Part shown: positions 33,957 through 42,196 of the stretch, piece by piece
Position numbering within the stretch: position 1 is the stretch's first letter
Layout: each line of letters begins with the position of its first letter
Source: Acidisoma cellulosilyticum
GTDB taxonomy: Bacteria > Pseudomonadota > Alphaproteobacteria > Acetobacterales > Acetobacteraceae
Length of the DNA: 64,000 nucleotides
Direction: 5' to 3'
Assembly (NCBI RefSeq): GCF_020621385.1
Contig: NZ_JAESVA010000002.1
Span: 496,001 to 560,000 of the forward strand
The notes under the pieces: model-generated
What the model was told of the DNA's origin: nothing
Databases searched by the model: none
Seen by the model: the letters and a program-made list of their open reading frames with translations, nothing else
Position numbers and translations under genes: made by a program

Positions 33957-34286
33957 ATGCTTCAAGCCAGCACCCTCGATACCGTCATGCGTGCCCTCGC
34001 TGATCCGACCCGCCGGGCGGTGTTCGAGCGGATCGCGCGGTCGGACGAAATCACGGTGGTCGACCTCACGCGCGACAGCGGCGTGACGCAGGGCGCCGTC
34101 TCGCAACATCTCAAATCCCTGAAACTTGCCGGGCTGGTCACGGAACGCCCGCAGGGGCGACACGTCTTCTATCGGGCCAAGCCGGAAGGTCTGGCCCCGC
34201 TCTTCGACTGGTTGAGCCATTACGACGCGTTCTGGCGCGACCGGTTCGACAATCTGCGCAGTCTGTTGAAGGAGATCGATCCATGA
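33957..34286 (+). CDS. ArsR family transcriptional regulator
   Basis: 109 residues. Winged-helix HTH: LADPTRRAVFERIARSDEI, VVDLTRDSGVTQGAVSQHLKS, LKLAGLVTERPQGRHVFYRA. No obvious metal-binding cysteines, so it is of the SRPBCC-associated ArsR type rather than an arsenic sensor. No ribosome site stands before the ATG; the promoter places transcription start at the ATG itself, suggesting a leaderless message. It overlaps the SRPBCC gene by four bases (ATGA). Likely autoregulator of the arsR-SRPBCC-DUF899 operon. Confidence 0.9.
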   Translation: MLQASTLDTVMRALADPTRRAVFERIARSDEITVVDLTRDSGVTQGAVSQHLKSLKLAGLVTERPQGRHVFYRAKPEGLAPLFDWLSHYDAFWRDRFDNLRSLLKEIDP

Positions 34287-34750
34287 GCGACGCAGCATCG
34301 CTTAGCCCCTCTCAGGACATTACCGTCACCGATATCTTTCCGCACGCGCCTGAGACGATCTGGAAAACCCTGACCAGCGGCGCCTTGATGGGCCGATGGC
34401 TTGGGATGACGCCGGTGGGTTTCGAGCCTGTGATCGGCAATCGCTTCACCTACCGGACGACGCCTGCGGGCGAATGGGACGGCACCATCCATTGCGAAAT
34501 TCTGGACCTGATCCCGAACCGGCGGCTGCGCTATTCCTGGAAAGGCGGCCATGCGGGGAATACCGGCTACGGCTCACCGCTTGACACCATCGTGACCTTT
34601 ACCTTGGAGAAGGTCACCGGCGGCACAAGACTCAGCCTTGTGCATGCGGGCTTCGTGCTGCCCCGGAACGAGACGGCCTATCGCAATATGAGCGGCGGAT
34701 GGACGAAGGTCATTCCCCGCATCATCACCATTGCCGGCGAAGGCACATGA
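34283..34750 (+). CDS. SRPBCC/AHSA1 domain protein
   Basis: 155 residues with an AHSA1-like START fold: ITVTDIFPHAPETIWKTLTS, GRWLGMTPVGFEPVIGNRF, GTIHCEILDLIPNRRLRYSW, IVTFTLEKVTGGTRLSLVHA, and a C-terminal helix (YRNMSGGWTKVIPRI). Such proteins bind hydrophobic ligands and are often encoded after an ArsR regulator, as here. Cytoplasmic. Role unknown. Confidence 0.87.
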   Translation: MSDAASLSPSQDITVTDIFPHAPETIWKTLTSGALMGRWLGMTPVGFEPVIGNRFTYRTTPAGEWDGTIHCEILDLIPNRRLRYSWKGGHAGNTGYGSPLDTIVTFTLEKVTGGTRLSLVHAGFVLPRNETAYRNMSGGWTKVIPRIITIAGEGT

Positions 34751-34798
34751 TAAGACCAGATGACCTGATCTAGGGATTTTACAAAAGAAAGAAAAACC

Positions 34799-35560
34799 AT
34801 GCGCGATGACATGCTGAAAACCCGGCCGCCGGTTGTCTCCCCGCAACAATGGGAAGAGGCCAGACAGCAATTGCTGGTGCAAGAGAAGGCCATGACCCGC
34901 GCGCGGGATGCGCTGGCCGCCGAACGCCGACGCATGCCCTGGCAGGCGGTCGAGAAACCCTATGTCTTCGACGGACCGGAGGGCAAAGCGAGCCTGCCGG
35001 AGCTTTTCGCGGGCCGCCGCCAGTTGATCGTCTATCGCGCGTTTTTTGAGCCCGGCGTTTTCGGCTGGCCCGATCAGGCCTGTCGCGGGTGTTCCATGGT
35101 CGCCGATCAGATCGCCCATCTGTCCCATCTCAACGCGCGCGACACCACGCTGATCTTCATCTCACGCGGTACCCAGGCCGATATCGCGCGACTGAAGGCG
35201 CGCATGGGCTGGACGATGCCTTGGTACACCGTCACGGATGATTTCGACGCGGATTTCGGTGTCGGCGAATGGCACGGCACCAACGCCTTCATCCGCGACG
35301 GCGACGCCATCTTCCGCAGCTATTTCATCAATAGCCGTGGCGATGAGGCCATGGGCAGCACCTGGAGCTATCTCGACATCACGGCCCTCGGCCGGCAGGA
35401 AGTCTGGGAGGAGTCGCCGGAGGGCTTTCCGCAGAGCGCGCCCTATAAATGGTGGAACTGGCACGACAGCTACACCCCCGACGCGCCGCCCGACAAAACC
35501 TGGGTTGCGGTGTCGGACGCCGGGGAAGCGACCTTTCGGACGGAGTCTGGCGAGAGCTAG
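34799..35560 (+). CDS. DUF899 family thioredoxin-like protein
   Basis: 253 residues. DUF899 pattern: EEARQQLLVQEKAMTRARD, LAAERRRMPW, LFAGRRQLIVYRAFFEPGVF, CRGCSMVADQIAHLSHL, TLIFISRG, FNxDFGV-type segment DADFGVGEWHGTNAF. The CxxC in CRGC fits a thiol-disulphide role. Third gene of the arsR-SRPBCC-DUF899 operon, 48 bp after the SRPBCC gene. The stop codon TAG (35558-35560) starts a repeat element. Confidence 0.85.
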   Translation: MRDDMLKTRPPVVSPQQWEEARQQLLVQEKAMTRARDALAAERRRMPWQAVEKPYVFDGPEGKASLPELFAGRRQLIVYRAFFEPGVFGWPDQACRGCSMVADQIAHLSHLNARDTTLIFISRGTQADIARLKARMGWTMPWYTVTDDFDADFGVGEWHGTNAFIRDGDAIFRSYFINSRGDEAMGSTWSYLDITALGRQEVWEESPEGFPQSAPYKWWNWHDSYTPDAPPDKTWVAVSDAGEATFRTESGES

Positions 35561-35662
35561 AGCCTGTCAGGTTTGGTAGATAATGCGTCCTCCGCGACCG
35601 CGTGACGCCGGTAACGCCCAAGGACTGGATGGCCGGGTCAAGCCCCGGCCATGACAGGGCAA
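35558..35662. repeat. Dispersed intergenic repeat (copy 4)
   Basis: Left end TAGAGCCTGTCAGGTTTGGT, identical in plan to copies 3 and 6, then TAGATAATGCGTC (also found inverted near the right end of copy 3) and a palindrome GGCCGGG/CCCGGCC around TCAAG (from 35630). The right end is not sharply defined. Supplies the stop codon of the DUF899 gene. Confidence 0.55.
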
Positions 35663-35669
35663 ACGCCCG

Positions 35670-36401
35670 TCAGCCCTGAGCGAGACCGCCGTCGACGCAA
35701 AGCTCGGCGCCGGTCACGAAACTGCTCTGATCCGAGGCCAGGAACAGCGCGGCGGCGGCAGCCTCCTCCGGCCGGCCGAAGCGGCCGAGCGGGATCATTT
35801 TGCCCAGCGTCTCGCGCAGCTCATCCGTTGCATTATCAAATATCGGCGTGTCGATCGGGCCCGGGCTGAGCGTATTGACGCGAATGCCGCGCGGCGCCAG
35901 TTCCTTCGCCCAGGTCCGCGCGAAGGAGCGGATCGCCGCCTTGCTGGCACCATAGACCGTGTAATTTGGCGTGCCGATGAAGCCCGCGATGGAGCCGACC
36001 AGCACGATGGCGCCGCCATCGGCCATCAAGGGCAGCAGTTTTTGCACCGTGAACAGCGCCGCCCGCACATTGATGTCGAAGGTCTTGTCGAAATGCTCTG
36101 GCCCGATCTCGCCCAAAGCCGCTGGCTCGGCCACGCCGGAATTGACGACGAGGATATCGAGTTTGCCATGCAGAGCCTGGATCTGGGCCGCCAGACGGTC
36201 CAGATCCGCTTCGCTGGTGACATCGCCCTGCACGGCCGTGACCTGGCCGCCGATCTCGGCCACCGCCGCATCCAGCGCTGCCTGCCGGCGGCCGGTAATG
36301 GTGACGTCGGCACCTTCGGCGGCGAAGCGCCGGGCGATGGCAAGGCCGATGCCGCTATTGCCGCCGGTGACGACCGCATTCTTGCCGTTCAGTTGAGACA
36401 T
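35670..36401 (-). CDS. SDR family oxidoreductase
   Basis: 243 residues. VTGGNSGIGLAIARRFAAEG, TGRRQAALD (basic residues, NADPH preference), NSGVAEPAA, VLVGSIAGF, YGASKAAIRSFAR and LCVDGGLAQG. ATG 36401 is chosen at MSQLNGKNAVVTG. Substrate unknown. Divergent from an HxlR regulator, which commonly controls such an SDR gene. Confidence 0.88.
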   Translation of the reverse strand: MSQLNGKNAVVTGGNSGIGLAIARRFAAEGADVTITGRRQAALDAAVAEIGGQVTAVQGDVTSEADLDRLAAQIQALHGKLDILVVNSGVAEPAALGEIGPEHFDKTFDINVRAALFTVQKLLPLMADGGAIVLVGSIAGFIGTPNYTVYGASKAAIRSFARTWAKELAPRGIRVNTLSPGPIDTPIFDNATDELRETLGKMIPLGRFGRPEEAAAAALFLASDQSSFVTGAELCVDGGLAQG

Positions 36402-36440
36402 CTCGCTACTCCTTAAAGGGGAGCAGACCAAGTATAGGAT

Positions 36441-36485
36441 GTATATCTAGGGTCAATTACGCACCTGATATCGCCTAGGTATATC
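36441..36485. promoter_or_regulatory. Inverted half-sites between SDR and HxlR genes
   Basis: GTATATCTAGG (36441-36451) and CCTAGGTATATC (36474-36485) are near-inverted copies in the 97-bp gap between the divergent genes. They are candidate binding sites for the HxlR protein, controlling both directions. Confidence 0.45.
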
Positions 36486-36498
36486 GGAGGAAACCGCC

Positions 36499-36891
36499 TT
36501 GCCCGATTACACTGCGGATTTCACCGCGAATGCCTTCCCGGAAGCGCAGGCCGCTCAGCTCATCCTCGACCAGATCGCCAATAAATGGTCGATCATGATC
36601 CTGTCAGTGCTCTGCACCCAGCCAGCCCGCTTCAATGCCATTCAGCGCCGTTTGGGTGGCGGCATCACGCATAAGGCGCTGACCCAGGCATTGCGGCGGC
36701 TGGAACGGAACGGGCTGGTGACGCGGCATGTTCTGGCGACCTCGCCCGTCGCCGTGGAATACGCCATCACGCCAATGGGACAGACGCTGCGCGCGCCCTT
36801 CGCGGCCCTTCTCGACTGGACGGTCCAGCATGGCGGGGCACTGTCGGACGCGCAGGCGACCTATGACGCGCGGATGGCGCTGGCGGCCTAA
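36499..36891 (+). CDS. HxlR family transcriptional regulator
   Basis: 130 residues with the HxlR winged helix: LILDQIANKWSIMILSVL, RFNAIQRRLGGGITHKALTQ, ALRRLERNGLVTR, YAITPMGQTLRAPFAALLDW. The start is TTG at 36499, eight bases after CGGAGG (36485-36490); no ATG fits the conserved N-terminus. No cysteine near the DNA-binding domain, so it is not an obvious aldehyde or redox sensor of the HxlR/QorR kind. It ends four bases inside the convergent MFS gene. Confidence 0.88.
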   Translation: MPDYTADFTANAFPEAQAAQLILDQIANKWSIMILSVLCTQPARFNAIQRRLGGGITHKALTQALRRLERNGLVTRHVLATSPVAVEYAITPMGQTLRAPFAALLDWTVQHGGALSDAQATYDARMALAA

Positions 36892-38141
36892 ACGGTCGGC
36901 AGCGGCTGCATGCGGCTGAGACGCCACGACAGGAACAGGCCGGTCAGCAGAAGCAGGCAGGTCAGAAACACCACGCCGTTCCAACCCCAATGCTGCATGA
37001 AAACCCCGCCCGTGGTGCCGACCACACTCGCGCTGAGATAATAGAAGAAAAGATACAGCGAGGAGGCCTGCGCGCGGGCATGCCGGGCGCGCATGCCGAC
37101 CCAGCTACTGGCAATGGAATGCGAACCGAAGAAGCCGAAGGTGACCAGCGCCACGCCCGCGATGATGAGGATGACGCTATGTGTCTCCGTCAGCGCCGTG
37201 CCCGCCAGCATGATCGCAAAGCCGACCCACAGCACGCGGCGGCGACCGAGCTTATTGCCCAGATTGCCCATCCAGGCCGAGCTGAAGATGCCGATCAAAT
37301 AGCAGGAGAAAATCAGGCCGACGATCGTTTGGCTGAGGTTGAAGGGCGGCGCCAGCAAGCGGTAGCCAAGGTAATTGTAGATGACGATGAAACTGCCCAT
37401 GAGCAGGAAGCCCTCGGCATAGAGCATGAGCAAGGCGCCGTCGCGCAGATGGGCGATGAAAGCGCTGCCCAAGGCCGCAGGCGAGAAGCGGCGCGGCTGG
37501 AAAAAGCGCGAGGGCGGCAACAGACGCCAGAAGGTGAGATTGCCGATCAGGGAGACGAGCCCGATTACCAGCACCGCATCGCGCCAGCCGATATGGGTGG
37601 TCAGAACGCCGATGACCAGCCGACCGACCATGCCGCCGAAGGCATTGCCGCCGATATAGAGACCAATGGAGAGACCGGTGGAGCGCGGATGGATCTCCTC
37701 CGCCACATAGGCCATGGCAACCGCCGGCAATCCGCTGAGTGTCACGCCCATCAGCGCGCGCAGAGCCAGAAACTGCCACCATTCCGGCACCAGCGCGGAA
37801 AGGGCCATCAGCAGGGAGGAGGAAACGACCGAGGCGACCATCACCGGCTTGCGGCCGATGCTTTCCGAGATGCTGCTGGCGACCAGCATGCAGAAGGCCA
37901 TGACACCGCTGGTGACGGATAGCGCCAGGCTGGCGCTCGCCTCCGTCTTGTGAAAGACCAGCGAAAAGACCGGAAGAAGCGGCTGGATGGAATAAAGCAA
38001 TGCGAAGGTCGAGAAGCCGGCGATCGCCAGCGCCACCTGCGTCTTCAGGAAAGCGCGGCTGCCGTGCTGGATCTTCTCGAAAGACCCTTCAATCGGGCCC
38101 GTGCTGGGCCGAGCGCCCGGAAGGTGAGCGCTGCCGGCCAT
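36888..38141 (-). CDS. MFS transporter (YnfM-like)
   Basis: 417 residues, 12 predicted helices. MFS signature loops: SISESIGRKPVMVAS (loop 2-3), RALMGVTLSGLPAVAMAYVA and GNKLGRRRVLWVG (loop 8-9). It resembles drug/arabinose-type exporters of the YnfM group. A 40-residue hydrophilic N-terminus precedes helix 1. The ATG lies 6 bp after the stop of the ferredoxin-NADP reductase gene, so both share a transcript. Substrate unknown. Confidence 0.87.
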   Translation of the reverse strand: MAGSAHLPGARPSTGPIEGSFEKIQHGSRAFLKTQVALAIAGFSTFALLYSIQPLLPVFSLVFHKTEASASLALSVTSGVMAFCMLVASSISESIGRKPVMVASVVSSSLLMALSALVPEWWQFLALRALMGVTLSGLPAVAMAYVAEEIHPRSTGLSIGLYIGGNAFGGMVGRLVIGVLTTHIGWRDAVLVIGLVSLIGNLTFWRLLPPSRFFQPRRFSPAALGSAFIAHLRDGALLMLYAEGFLLMGSFIVIYNYLGYRLLAPPFNLSQTIVGLIFSCYLIGIFSSAWMGNLGNKLGRRRVLWVGFAIMLAGTALTETHSVILIIAGVALVTFGFFGSHSIASSWVGMRARHARAQASSLYLFFYYLSASVVGTTGGVFMQHWGWNGVVFLTCLLLLTGLFLSWRLSRMQPLPTV

Positions 38142-38147
38142 GCTCTT

Positions 38148-38921
38148 TTACTTTTCGACGAAGGCTTTCTCGACGACGAATTGGCCGGGCTTGGCGTGGC
38201 TGCCTTCCTCGAACCCGTTCTCCCGCAGCCAGGCCGTCATATCGACCAGCATTTCGGGACTGCCGCACAGCATGAAGCGCGCATCCTCGGCCCCGATCGG
38301 GGCGAGGCCGAGTTCGCGGGCGATGGTGCCGTCGCCGATGAGGTCGGTCAGGCGACCGCGATTGCGGAAGGGCTCCCGCGTCACGGTCGGGTAGTACAGC
38401 AGCTTGCCGCGGACGATATCGCCCAGCAGCTCGTCATTGGGCAATTCGGTCTCGATGAAGTCGGCATAGGCCAGTTCGGCCACCTGACGGACGCCATGGA
38501 CCAGCACGATATGCTCGAACTTTTCGTAAATCTCCGGGTCCTTGATGATCGCCATGAAGGGCGCCAGACCGGTGCCGGTGCCGAGCAGATACAGGGTTTT
38601 GCCCGGAATCAGGCTGTCGGATACCAGCGTGCCGACCGGCTTGCGGCCGACGAGGATGGTATCGCCTTCCTTCAGATGCTGCAGCCGGGAGGTCAGCGGG
38701 CCGTCCTGCACCTTGATGGAGAGGAATTCCAACCCCTCCTCATAATTTGCGCTGGCCAGGCTATAGGCCCGCATCAGCGGCTTGCCGTTCACTTCCAGGC
38801 CGATCATCGTAAACTGGCCGTTGAGAAAGCGGAAAGCCGGGTCCCGCGTGGTCTGGAAGCTGAACAACCGGTCGGTCCAATGATGGACTTTGGTAACCGT
38901 TTCCGTATTGAACGCCGACAT
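38148..38921 (-). CDS. fpr: Ferredoxin-NADP(+) reductase
   Basis: 257 residues, Fpr type. FAD-binding segment RAYSLASANYEEGLEFLSIK, NADP segment LLGTGTGLAPFMAIIKDPE, GVRQVAELAY, RFMLCGSPEML and C-terminal FVVEKAFVEK, where the aromatic/charged tail stacks on the flavin in bacterial Fprs. It transfers electrons between NADPH and ferredoxin or flavodoxin and often supports oxidative-stress defence. First gene of a two-gene operon with the MFS gene. Confidence 0.93.
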   Translation of the reverse strand: MSAFNTETVTKVHHWTDRLFSFQTTRDPAFRFLNGQFTMIGLEVNGKPLMRAYSLASANYEEGLEFLSIKVQDGPLTSRLQHLKEGDTILVGRKPVGTLVSDSLIPGKTLYLLGTGTGLAPFMAIIKDPEIYEKFEHIVLVHGVRQVAELAYADFIETELPNDELLGDIVRGKLLYYPTVTREPFRNRGRLTDLIGDGTIARELGLAPIGAEDARFMLCGSPEMLVDMTAWLRENGFEEGSHAKPGQFVVEKAFVEK

Positions 38922-39058
38922 CCTTAACTCGCCTTCTTTCGTCCGCTGACTGTCACATAAGGCAGCGCGGCGGCCCAGTCCAAGCCTTTATGTTGCAGCG
39001 CAGCTATCCTGACCGGGACGGTTTCGCATGGACGACGCCGTCCCGGTCAAGCGCCGCA

Positions 39059-41347
39059 TCAGGCAGCCGGGCGGCAGGCGGCCGCATAGATCCGCAGCAC
39101 ATCCCTGACCGCTTCGATGGCAAGCCCCCGCGCCGTCGCCGGCAGGGTTCCGGCCGCGACACGGGTATAGAAGCGCGGCAGATATTGGCTGATCAGCGGT
39201 TCCGGGATCGTCACGCCGTCCAACCGCGCGAAAAGCCGGTCGACGGCCGTTACCGCTTCCGGCTCGGGCCAGTAGTAGCGGATGCGATCGCTGTAGCTGT
39301 AGTGCCGCAGAATGCGCAGGGCGGCCGGATTGCCGTGATAATGGGACCGCCAGTATTGCGGCTTCAGCATCATCTGCTGCTCCATCACCTCGGCCAGGCC
39401 AAGGACTTCCGGATCGATCTCCGGCGCGATCACCGCCGCGATCTCGTCCAGCCCATACAGCGCTTCGCGCAGGGCGAAGGTCAGCGACGGGCCGACCTTC
39501 AGGATCGGCAGGCCGTCGCGCACCAAGTCAGCCAGCGCCTCGGCCGTCTGATAATCCGTCGCATGGGCTTCGAAGATGAGGCCGGGCAGATGGGCGAGCG
39601 CGCCGGTCAACGCCCGCGCCGCCGCCGATGAATAGCGCGTGACACTTTCATTGCCGTGTTCGACGCCGGGCTGCACCACCAGAGCGATAACGCGGCCCAG
39701 CATGCGGCCGAGCCCTTGTTCGGTGAAAACCTGCCGGTGGATGGCATAGGTCGTGAGCGGCGCTTCCGGGTCCGTCACCTCGGTCTCAGGAACCGCTTCC
39801 ACCGTGCCGCCCGGTGCCGGGACCTCGGTGCCGATGATGTAATAGGGTTTCGTGCCGACCTGGGCCGCGACGCGTTCGGCGACGGCCGCCAGACGTGCGG
39901 CGCGGGACGCGACCTCGGCATCGGCCAGCGCCACCGGCTCCCCCGCGCAGCCCATGCTGCAGTCGAGATGGATTTTCAGGAAGCCGGCCCGCAGGAAGTC
40001 CTCGACCATGATTTCGGCCTCGGCCATCGCCTCCTCGGCCGGAAGCGACTTCCAGGGATTGGGGCCAAGGTGGTCGCCGCCGAGGATGATCCGCGCCCGG
40101 GGGAAGCCGACATCCTGCGCGATGCCGAAGACGAAGTCGCGGAAGTCGGCGGCCGTCATGCCGGTATAGCCGCCGTGCTGATTGACCTGATTGCAGGTCG
40201 CCTCGATCAGCGCGGGGGTGCCGTCCTCTTTCGCCTGGAGCAGAGCGGCTTCGATGACGAAAGGATTGGCCGAGCAGACGGAGGTTATGCCGAAGGGCTG
40301 ACCGGCGGCGCGGGCCGTCGCCAATTCCGCCAGGATATCGGCGCCCGACGGCGTCGGCGCTGGGGCGCCGGGGACAAGGCCGCGCCGCTGGGAGAGGATG
40401 AAACCGTCAAGCTCCGCGAAGGTCGCCGTGCCTTCCATCGGCCCCTTGCGGGTGACGGCCAGCGCGCCGGAGGCCGCCGCATAGCGCAGACATTCCGAGA
40501 CGCTGCGCCCTTGCAGGCGGCAGGTGATGAAGGTGGCGCCGAAGCAGTCCCCGGCCCCGGTCGGATCGACCTCATTGACCGCGAAAGCCGGCTGGCGCCG
40601 ATGTTCCCGCCCGTCATGATAAGCCGCGCCCTCGGCACCATGCTTGATGACGATGGCCGAGACGCCGAGGCCCAGGATTTCGGCGACGGCCCCGCCCTCG
40701 CTCTTCGATTCGGTCAGCAACGTCAGCTCATGCCCGCTCGGCAGGAAGATGTCGCAGGCGCCGAGCATATAGGTCAGCGCTTCGCGCATGCCCGGCGCAC
40801 CGAGCATTTCCTTGCGGATATTGGGATCGAAGGAAATGCTGCCGCCCTGTTCCTTGATCATCACGATCGCGGCCTTGGTCTCCGCGATGATGCGCGGAGA
40901 GGCAAGCGAGGAGCCCATGATATGCAGATGGCTGCTACGGCGCAGCAGCGCCAGCGCGGCCTCCGTCAACTGCGTCTGGCCCGAGGCGCTATGGCGGATA
41001 TTATAGACGAAATCGCGGTCGCCGTTGGGGCGATAGCGCACGAAGGCACTGCCGGTCGCATAGGACGGGTCGACCGCGATGGCGCTGACGTCCACGCCGT
41101 CCCTGGCCAGACGCTCGACATTGACGGTCGCGAAATCATCCTCGCCCACGCAGCTGACGATCCCGCAGGGGAAGCCGAGCTTACCGACCTGGTCGATGAA
41201 AATGGCGGTCGCCCCGCTGGGGAAAGGCCCGACCAGACCGATCGCCTCACGGAAGCCAAGCCCGGGCTCCGTCGCCATGATCTCGACCAGGATCTCTCCG
41301 ATGGTGACAATGCCGCCCGGCGTTACCTTGCCGTCTGCCATAACCAT
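39059..41347 (-). CDS. PfkB sugar kinase fused to GatZ/KbaZ-like domain
   Basis: 762 residues from ATG 41347 (ATG 41341 also possible). Residues 10-325 are a PfkB kinase (TIGEILVEIMATEPG, DPNIRKE, VNEVDPTGAGDCFGATF with catalytic D267). From about 336 the protein is a GatZ/KbaZ domain (PFGITSVCSANPFVIEAALL, ILGGDHLGPNPWKSLPA, KIHLDCSMG, IGTEVPAPGG, EAHATDYQT, VGPSLTFALREALYGLD). In Agrobacterium separate PF00294 and PF08013 proteins were shown to act as D-tagatose kinase and D-tagatose-6-phosphate 4-epimerase. The fusion would thus convert tagatose to fructose 6-phosphate. The older view makes GatZ a non-catalytic aldolase subunit, but no GatY/KbaY is in the window. Confidence 0.88.
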   Translation of the reverse strand: MVMADGKVTPGGIVTIGEILVEIMATEPGLGFREAIGLVGPFPSGATAIFIDQVGKLGFPCGIVSCVGEDDFATVNVERLARDGVDVSAIAVDPSYATGSAFVRYRPNGDRDFVYNIRHSASGQTQLTEAALALLRRSSHLHIMGSSLASPRIIAETKAAIVMIKEQGGSISFDPNIRKEMLGAPGMREALTYMLGACDIFLPSGHELTLLTESKSEGGAVAEILGLGVSAIVIKHGAEGAAYHDGREHRRQPAFAVNEVDPTGAGDCFGATFITCRLQGRSVSECLRYAAASGALAVTRKGPMEGTATFAELDGFILSQRRGLVPGAPAPTPSGADILAELATARAAGQPFGITSVCSANPFVIEAALLQAKEDGTPALIEATCNQVNQHGGYTGMTAADFRDFVFGIAQDVGFPRARIILGGDHLGPNPWKSLPAEEAMAEAEIMVEDFLRAGFLKIHLDCSMGCAGEPVALADAEVASRAARLAAVAERVAAQVGTKPYYIIGTEVPAPGGTVEAVPETEVTDPEAPLTTYAIHRQVFTEQGLGRMLGRVIALVVQPGVEHGNESVTRYSSAAARALTGALAHLPGLIFEAHATDYQTAEALADLVRDGLPILKVGPSLTFALREALYGLDEIAAVIAPEIDPEVLGLAEVMEQQMMLKPQYWRSHYHGNPAALRILRHYSYSDRIRYYWPEPEAVTAVDRLFARLDGVTIPEPLISQYLPRFYTRVAAGTLPATARGLAIEAVRDVLRIYAAACRPAA

Positions 41348-41440
41348 GTACTCGCGTTCCCTTGCTGGACGACATCTTTTACGGTCCTGTGCGGATGCCG
41401 ATATGCGCATCCAGACATTTGGTCAAAATGGGAGACAAAC

Positions 41441-41989
41441 ATGACAACCGCAACGGCCACCGTCGGCGGCGGATGCTTTTGGTGCACGGAAGCGGTGTTT
41501 CAGGTGCTGGCGGGCGTCTCGGCCGTCAAATCCGGCTATGCCGGCGGGCATGTGGTCAATCCGACCTATGAAGCCGTCTGCACGGGCCGCACCGGCCATG
41601 CCGAGGTGATCCAGATCACCTATGATCCGGATATCATTTCCTATGCCGATCTGCTGCGCGTCTTTTTTGCGACGCATGACCCGACCACGCTCAACCGCCA
41701 GGGCAATGACGTCGGCACCCAATACCGCTCGACCATCATGCCCGTAACGCCCGAGGAAGCGGAAACCGCGCGGGCGGTGATCGCCGAGATCGACGCGCGC
41801 GGCGCCTGGGGTGCGCCGGTCGTCACCAAGATCGAGCCGCTGGACATCTTCTACCCGGCCGAGGATTACCATGACGACTATTTCATCCGTAATCCGAATG
41901 CCGGCTATTGCCGGGTCATCATCGCGCCGAAGGTCGCTAAGATGCGGAAGGAATTCCTGGACCGGCTGAAGCGCCAGCCGGCGGCCTGA
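41441..41989 (+). CDS. msrA: Peptide-methionine (S)-S-oxide reductase
   Basis: 182 residues. MsrA motif GGCFWCTEAVF (catalytic C12), SGYAGG, YEAVCTGRTGHAEVIQI, FFATHDPTTLNRQGNDVGTQYRS split over the active site, and C-terminal GYCRVIIAPK with a possible resolving cysteine. It repairs oxidised methionine using thioredoxin. Start at ATG 41441, with GGGAGA seven bases upstream; the frame is open far upstream only because it runs antisense to the kinase fusion. Divergent from that gene. Confidence 0.95.
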   Translation: MTTATATVGGGCFWCTEAVFQVLAGVSAVKSGYAGGHVVNPTYEAVCTGRTGHAEVIQITYDPDIISYADLLRVFFATHDPTTLNRQGNDVGTQYRSTIMPVTPEEAETARAVIAEIDARGAWGAPVVTKIEPLDIFYPAEDYHDDYFIRNPNAGYCRVIIAPKVAKMRKEFLDRLKRQPAA

Positions 41990-42030
41990 AGCTTGCCCGA
42001 ACCCGAACGTCATAGAATTCGGATCTGAAA

Positions 42031-42160
42031 CTCGTCATCCCCGTGCTTGTCACGGGGATCTTCTTAGCTGGGCGCCCACGAGAGAAGATCCCGGCTCAAG
42101 GCCGGGATGACGTTGCTTCAGTAAAAGCCTGAGCTTCAGTAAAAGCCTGACAAACTCTGA
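42031..42160. repeat. Dispersed intergenic repeat (copy 5)
   Basis: GTCATCCCCGTG...CACGGGGAT and GATCCCGGCTCAAGGCCGGGATGAC palindromes, followed by a right end whose reverse complement (AGAGTTTGTCAGGCTTTTAC) matches the right end of copy 6. Lies between the msrA stop and the end of the chemosensory operon, so it may also end transcripts from both sides. Confidence 0.55.
42115..42150. repeat. Exact 18-bp tandem duplication inside copy 5
   Basis: GCTTCAGTAAAAGCCTGA occurs twice with no gap (42115-42132 and 42133-42150). The sequence is the subterminal part of the repeat family, so one end of the element has been duplicated. Confidence 0.85.
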
Positions 42161-42196
42161 AGGTCGTTTTGTCGGATATCGACGCGCCGCGCGTCC

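Noticed and set aside
39656-41440. Long plus-strand open frame (about 590 codons) leading into msrA
   Set aside because: It lies exactly opposite the PfkB-GatZ gene and its translation is Arg/Gly/Asp-rich without domains. High-GC third positions leave the antisense frame open. msrA has its own ribosome site at 41430.
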